Below are positions 60,273 through 64,000 of a DNA stretch of 64,000 nt, one piece after another (position 1 is the stretch's first letter; each line of letters begins with the position of its first letter). The notes beneath the pieces are model-generated. The model made no database searches, had not been told where the DNA came from, and was given only the letters and a program-made list of their open reading frames with translations. The DNA lies in NCBI GenBank assembly GCA_965229335.1, contig OZ245874.1, forward strand, positions 4,960,001 through 5,024,000, read 5' to 3'. Source of the DNA: JAFKFH01 sp017307375 (GTDB lineage: Bacteria > Pseudomonadota > Alphaproteobacteria > Ferrovibrionales > Ferrovibrionaceae). The position numbers and the translations under genes are program-made.

Positions 60273-61562
60273 TCAGGCGGCGATGAACTCGTTCCACTTC
60301 GAGACCATGTAGCGGTCCTCGTCCATCACCGAGTTCCAGCAGGCGACGGCGCCCATGCGGGCCGAGAACGACCCGCCGTCGCGCACCGCGCCGACCTTCT
60401 CCATCACCTTGCCCTCGGGGCTCAGGATGTCGGCGGTGGCGGGCTTGCCCTCCATCCAGTAGCCCCATTCGTTCGGGCTCATGAATTCCTTGGCGGTGTC
60501 GAGCACGGCCGAATAGTAGCCCTGGCGGTTCAGATAGGCGCCGACCCAGCCCGACAGGTACCAGTTGATGTATTCGTAGGCAGCCGCGAGTTCGAGGCCC
60601 GAGAGATGCTTGGCGATGCCCAGCCCGCCGCCCCAGGCGCGGTAGCCTTCCTTGAGCGGCTGGTAGATGCAGGCGATGCCCTTCGACCGGACGGCGGCGA
60701 CGGCCGGCGACCACATCGACTGGATCACCACCTCGCCCGAAGCCATCAGGTTGACGCTCTCGTCAAAGCTTTTCCAGAAGGCGCGGAACTGGCCGGCCTT
60801 CTTGGCATCGGTCATCACCTTCAGGGTCTGATCGATCTCGGCCTTCGTCATGTTCCCCTTGTCGCCGTACTTCACGACGCCCATGGCCTCGCAGATCATC
60901 GCCGCGTCCATGATGCCGATCGACGGGATGTTCAGGATCGACGTCTTGCCCTTGAAGGCCGGATCCATGATGTCCTTCCAGCTCGAGATCTCGCGGCCGA
61001 CGAGGTCGGGGCGGATGCCCAGCGTGTCGGCGTTGTAGATCGTCGGGATCAGCGTCATCCACTGGGTCGGCGCCTTGGCGAACTTCTTGGAATCCTTGCC
61101 TTCGACGAAGCCGACCGTGTGCGGCGCGGTGCCCTGCGCGATCTTGGATTCGGGCGTCAGCTTGCCGTTGATGAAGATCGGCACGATCTTGTCGAAGTTC
61201 TTGATCTTCTTCACGTCCATCGGCTGCATCACGCCGGTCGGGAAGACCTTCTTGCAGATCCAGTATTCGATGTCGGCGATATCGTAGGATTTCGGCTGGG
61301 TGACCGCGCGCTGGGCGACCGCATCGGAATCGAGCGCGGTCATCTGCAGGGTGAAGCCCAGGTCCTGCTTCACCTTCTCGGCCACCGCATTGAGGTTCGA
61401 GACGCCGGTGCCGAACTGGCGCAGCGTCACGTTCTTGATGTTCTGGGCCCAGATCGTCGGAAAGCCGGTGATCAGGCCCGAGCCGGCGGCGGCACCGGCC
61501 GTGGCGGCCGCGCCCTTCAGCAGGGCACGGCGGGACGGCATCGAGGGGGTCTTGGACGTCAT
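60273..61562 (-). CDS. Tat-exported extracellular solute-binding protein, PotD type
   Basis: A 429-aa periplasmic receptor for the adjacent permeases. The N-terminus has a twin-arginine signal (SRRALLKGAAATAGAAAG) with cleavage probably near the Ala in IWAQN, so it is exported folded, unusual but common for this branch of Pot-like binding proteins. The body shows the two-lobe pattern (IPTIYNADTLGIRPD, SWKDIMDPAFKGK, SGEVVIQSMWSPA). The ligand may be a polyamine or another cationic nitrogen compound. Confidence 0.9.
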   Translation of the reverse strand: MTSKTPSMPSRRALLKGAAATAGAAAGSGLITGFPTIWAQNIKNVTLRQFGTGVSNLNAVAEKVKQDLGFTLQMTALDSDAVAQRAVTQPKSYDIADIEYWICKKVFPTGVMQPMDVKKIKNFDKIVPIFINGKLTPESKIAQGTAPHTVGFVEGKDSKKFAKAPTQWMTLIPTIYNADTLGIRPDLVGREISSWKDIMDPAFKGKTSILNIPSIGIMDAAMICEAMGVVKYGDKGNMTKAEIDQTLKVMTDAKKAGQFRAFWKSFDESVNLMASGEVVIQSMWSPAVAAVRSKGIACIYQPLKEGYRAWGGGLGIAKHLSGLELAAAYEYINWYLSGWVGAYLNRQGYYSAVLDTAKEFMSPNEWGYWMEGKPATADILSPEGKVMEKVGAVRDGGSFSARMGAVACWNSVMDEDRYMVSKWNEFIAA

Positions 61563-61605
61563 GTTCTTACGCGCTCCCGGATATTTTCAAGGGTTGAGGC
61601 TCAAC

Positions 61606-62610
61606 TCAGGGACCAAGCGGGTGAAGGTCTTCGGCCGCCCAGCTGGCGCGCACGACGGCACCGACCGTCAGCGGCTGGGCGGCAAAGGCGGTCTCGGACA
61701 AGACGACGCCGAAATCCTCGGCATCGGCGGCGTCGAGCCGCAGATGCACGGAGGCGCCGTGGTATTCGAGGGATTGGACCGTGCCGACGAGGCTGAGCGG
61801 GCCGGGTACTTCGGTCGCGGCCGCCGGCGCCAGGGCGATGCGGTCGGCGCGGATCGTCATCGCCGGGCCGCGGGTCAGCACGTTGTGACCGCCGATGAAG
61901 CGCGCGACGAACGCGGTCGCCGGGCGGTTGAAGATTTCCTGCGGCGGACCGGCCTGTTCGATCCGGCCCTCGTTCATGACGACGACGAGATCGGCCAGCG
62001 CCATCGCCTCGGTCTGGCTGTGGGTCACGTGGATGAAGGTGATGCCGAGCTCGGTCTGCAGCCGCTTCAGTTCGGCCCGCATGCGATCGCGCAGGAACGG
62101 ATCGAGGGCCGACAGCGGCTCGTCGAGCAGCAGGACGGAGGGGTTGGTGATCAGCGCGCGCGCCAGGGCGACGCGCTGCTGCTGGCCGCCCGACAGCTGC
62201 GCCGGCAGGCGGTCGGCATAGCGGTCCATCTGCACCAGCGCGAGCAGTTCGCGCGCCCTGGCCCGGCGCTCCGCCTTGGCCACCCCCTTCATCTTCAGCG
62301 AGAAGGCGACATTGTCGGTGCAGTCGAGATGGGGAAACAGCGCATAGCTCTGGAACATCATCGCCGTGCCGCGCCGGGCGGGCGGCACGCCGTTGACCTG
62401 GCGATTGCCGATCAGCAGGTCGCCGTCGCTGATGTCCTCGTGACCGGCGATCATCCGGAGCGTGGAGGTCTTGCCGCAGCCTGACGGACCCAGCAGGCAG
62501 CAATAGCTGCCCGGCGGGATCTTGAGGGATACGTGGTCGACCGCGACGGTCCGGCCATAGGCCTTGACCAGACCGATCAGTTCGACGCCGCTTGCACTCG
62601 ACACGGACAT
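61606..62610 (-). CDS. ABC transporter ATP-binding protein, PotA type
   Basis: A 334-aa ATPase that energises the importer. Walker A GPSGCGKTS (41-49), Q-loop in MMFQSYALFPHL (Gln87), signature LSGGQQQR (139-146), Walker B LLLDEP and an H-loop His in VTHSQTEA are intact; the last 80 residues form the TOBE-type regulatory domain. First gene of the operon; ATG at 62610 has GGGGGA upstream, whereas the in-frame ATG at 62655 lies inside the promoter region. Preceded by a sigma-54-type promoter. Confidence 0.93.
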   Translation of the reverse strand: MSVSSASGVELIGLVKAYGRTVAVDHVSLKIPPGSYCCLLGPSGCGKTSTLRMIAGHEDISDGDLLIGNRQVNGVPPARRGTAMMFQSYALFPHLDCTDNVAFSLKMKGVAKAERRARARELLALVQMDRYADRLPAQLSGGQQQRVALARALITNPSVLLLDEPLSALDPFLRDRMRAELKRLQTELGITFIHVTHSQTEAMALADLVVVMNEGRIEQAGPPQEIFNRPATAFVARFIGGHNVLTRGPAMTIRADRIALAPAAATEVPGPLSLVGTVQSLEYHGASVHLRLDAADAEDFGVVLSETAFAAQPLTVGAVVRASWAAEDLHPLGP

Positions 62611-62628
62611 CCGATCCCCCTGACTGGG

Positions 62629-62650
62629 TTCCGACTGTTCACAATCGGAA
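62629..62650. promoter_or_regulatory. Palindrome at the start site of the ABC operon
   Basis: TTCCGA (62629-62634) and TCGGAA (62645-62650) with inner TGT/ACA make a near-perfect 22-bp dyad. It overlaps the start expected from the sigma-54 element, so it could be a repressor site or a 5' mRNA hairpin. Confidence 0.4.
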
Positions 62651-62657
62651 TCCATTC

Positions 62658-62673
62658 AGCAAACATCGTGCCA
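62658..62673 (-). promoter_or_regulatory. Sigma-54 (RpoN) promoter of the ABC uptake operon
   Basis: On the minus strand the sequence is TGGCACGATGTTTGCT, a full match to the consensus TGGCACG-N4-TTGCW with GG and GC in the -24 and -12 positions. It lies 48 bp before the PotA-type start, in the right direction. Transcription would begin near 62647. Confidence 0.75.
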
Positions 62674-62701
62674 GTGTTTTGCGTACAGTTTTGTCTGCAC
62701 A

Positions 62702-62721
62702 TTTGCCGATGATTCGACAAA
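62702..62721. promoter_or_regulatory. Candidate enhancer (UAS) dyad for the sigma-54 promoter
   Basis: A 20-bp dyad, TTTG-N-CGA-N4-TCG-N-CAAA, centred about 65 bp upstream of the predicted start. Sigma-54 promoters need an upstream-bound activator, and this position is suitable. The cognate activator is not in the window. Confidence 0.45.
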
Positions 62722-62834
62722 TGGGCCGCCCAAATTTTAAGCCTTAGGGCGAAGGTTGCTAAAATAAAAAGCAGAAATGCCGCAGAGCGCGCGGCAGAGA
62801 CGCGGATACTGTGGCGCACGCCCGCACCGCGAAA

Positions 62835-62852
62835 TTCCGGATCAGGCCGGAA
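62835..62852 (-). terminator. Weak hairpin after phaZ
   Basis: Six-bp inverted repeat TTCCGG-ATCAGG-CCGGAA, 23 bp after the phaZ stop on the minus strand. No T-run, so termination here would be weak or factor-dependent. Confidence 0.3.
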
Positions 62853-62874
62853 GTGTCGTCAGAATTGTATACGA

Positions 62875-64000
62875 TCAATCCGTCGAGAGGATGACGTTAC
62901 GGACCAGCGGGTATATCTGGTTGTTCCAGCGCGAGCCGGAAAACACGCCGTAATGCCCGACGCCCGGCTGCAGGTGATGGCGCTTCAGCGCCGGCCGCAG
63001 CGAGGTACAGAGGTCGTGGGCGGCAAGCGTCTGACCGACCGAGCAGATATCGTCGCGCTCGCCCTCGACGGTGAGCAGCGCGGTGCGGCGGATCGCCTTC
63101 GGGTCGACGGTGCGGCCGCGCCAGCGCAGCCGCCCCTGCGCCAAGTGGTACTCCTGAAACACGGTCTGGACCGTTTCCAGGTAGAATTCGGCCGGCAGGT
63201 CGAGCACGGCGAAATACTCGTCGTAGAAGACCTTGGTGACCTCGGCCTTTTCGCGTTCCCCGCGGACCAGGTTGTCGTAGAGGTCGAGATGGGCGCGGAC
63301 ATGGCGCTCGGGATTGAGGCTCATGAACGCGGTGAGCTGCATGAAACCCGGATAGACCCGCCGCATCGCCCCTTCGAACTGAAACGGCACGGTCGAGATC
63401 AGCATCTTCTCGAACCACTCGATCGGCCGGGTGGTGGCGAGTTCGTTGACCTTGGTCGGATTGAGCCGGCAGTCGATCGGCCCGGCCATCAGCGTCAGCG
63501 AGCGCGGCAGGGCCGGGTTGTTGTCCTCGGCCATGATCGCCGTGGCGGCGAGCGCCTGGACGCAGGGCTGGCACACGGCGACGACATGCGCGCCCGGCCC
63601 CAGCGTCTCCAGGAACTTGATCAGATAGTCGACATAATCGTCGAAACCGAAGCGACCGTGCCTCAGGCTGACGTCGCGGGCATTGTGCCAGTCGGTGATG
63701 TAGACGTCATGCTCGGACAGCAGGGTCTTGACCGTACCGCGCAGCAGCGTGGCGAAATGGCCCGACATCGGCGCGACCACCAGCACCCGCGGCTGGGTGG
63801 TCGTGACGCCTTCCTTCTTGAAATTGAGCAGCGTGCCGAACGGCAGGGTCAGCGTCGCTTCCTCGACCACGCGAACTTCGCGGCCGTCGACCGTGACCGT
63901 ATCGATCTCGTAGGACGGCCGGGTGTGGGTCAGCCCCGCCCGCTCGATCATCTCGCAGGCCGCCGCCATCCGGCGCAGGAAGGGCGTGCCGCCCCAGCCG
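62875..64000 (-). CDS. phaZ: Intracellular polyhydroxyalkanoate depolymerase, 5' end outside window
   Basis: Cytosolic enzyme that mobilises polyhydroxybutyrate granules. About 375 residues are visible; the frame stays open to the right edge (GWGGTPFLRR before the internal Met at 63969), so the true start lies outside, as expected from the usual length of a little over 400 aa. The nucleophile region is AVCQPCVQALAA, a lipase-box-like motif in which Cys replaces Ser as in PhaZ1-type depolymerases; the C-terminal GVGHYGVFSGSRW supplies the His. The family pattern VLVVAPMSGHFATLLRGTV is clear. Indicates a PHB-storing organism. Confidence 0.93.
   Translation of the reverse strand, partial: GWGGTPFLRRMAAACEMIERAGLTHTRPSYEIDTVTVDGREVRVVEEATLTLPFGTLLNFKKEGVTTTQPRVLVVAPMSGHFATLLRGTVKTLLSEHDVYITDWHNARDVSLRHGRFGFDDYVDYLIKFLETLGPGAHVVAVCQPCVQALAATAIMAEDNNPALPRSLTLMAGPIDCRLNPTKVNELATTRPIEWFEKMLISTVPFQFEGAMRRVYPGFMQLTAFMSLNPERHVRAHLDLYDNLVRGEREKAEVTKVFYDEYFAVLDLPAEFYLETVQTVFQEYHLAQGRLRWRGRTVDPKAIRRTALLTVEGERDDICSVGQTLAAHDLCTSLRPALKRHHLQPGVGHYGVFSGSRWNNQIYPLVRNVILSTD

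Noticed and set aside
1..64000. CRISPR arrays, tRNA, rRNA, riboswitches
   Set aside because: No regularly spaced repeats, tRNA-like cloverleaf or known riboswitch core was recognised on reading both strands; this is by eye and not a covariance-model search.

Overview
The window is GC-rich (about two thirds by eye) bacterial chromosome with densely packed operons, many ATGA/TGATG overlaps, GTG and TTG starts and clear Shine-Dalgarno sites. The gene set fits an alphaproteobacterium, perhaps Rhodospirillales-like: GTP-type PEP carboxykinase, intracellular polyhydroxybutyrate depolymerase, Liv- and Pot-type ABC transporters and a complete type VI secretion system (T6SS). The genus cannot be fixed from sequence reading alone, and no rRNA or tRNA was seen.

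Left flank (1-9.1 kb), metabolism: a leftward branched-chain-amino-acid-type ABC operon (substrate-binding protein, then LivH cut by the window edge); a RidA-like protein; a small membrane protein divergent from a tetR-Rieske oxygenase operon whose promoter carries a TetR-type operator between its -35 and -10 boxes; pckG; ilvD.

T6SS (9.1-31.6 kb): a leftward operon of four envelope proteins (SPOR-domain protein, coiled-coil membrane protein, two proteins of unknown family) diverges from a rightward run holding all thirteen core T6SS genes in the order tssJ-K-L-M-A, tssB-C, hcp, tssE-F-G-H, vgrG. A Pho-box-like repeat with a well-spaced -10 lies before tssB, and hairpins flank hcp. TssL has no peptidoglycan-binding domain, so the divergent SPOR protein could be the wall anchor.

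Cassette array (31.6-54.5 kb): directly after vgrG the same four-gene unit occurs five times in the same order and orientation. Each unit has three small unrecognised proteins, here called A (158-174 aa), B (about 141 aa) and C (about 140 aa), followed by D (about 900 aa), a DUF2169 T6SS adaptor fused to pentapeptide repeats. Units 1-2 form one sequence class and units 3-5 another; a DUF3540 gene and a DUF4150 (PAAR-like) gene sit between the classes, and one extra pentapeptide protein (E) follows D1. A, B and C share a layout, an alternating beta-type N-terminal two thirds and a helical, coiled-coil-like C-terminus, which suggests they are distant paralogues that assemble together, possibly as a heteromeric spike-tip or cargo complex loaded by D. 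This array is the most novel part of the window.

Right flank (54.5-64 kb): an ECF-type sigma factor divergent from an alpha/beta hydrolase across a cluster of TTCGCG/CGCGAA half-sites; then, leftward, phaZ (cut by the window edge) and an ABC uptake operon (ATPase, Tat-exported binding protein, two permeases) that ends in a hydantoin/Asp-Glu racemase-family gene and is followed by a TPR-glycosyltransferase-like gene. The ABC operon is preceded by a perfect sigma-54 -24/-12 element and an upstream dyad, which points to control by an enhancer-binding protein, plausibly nitrogen-related.
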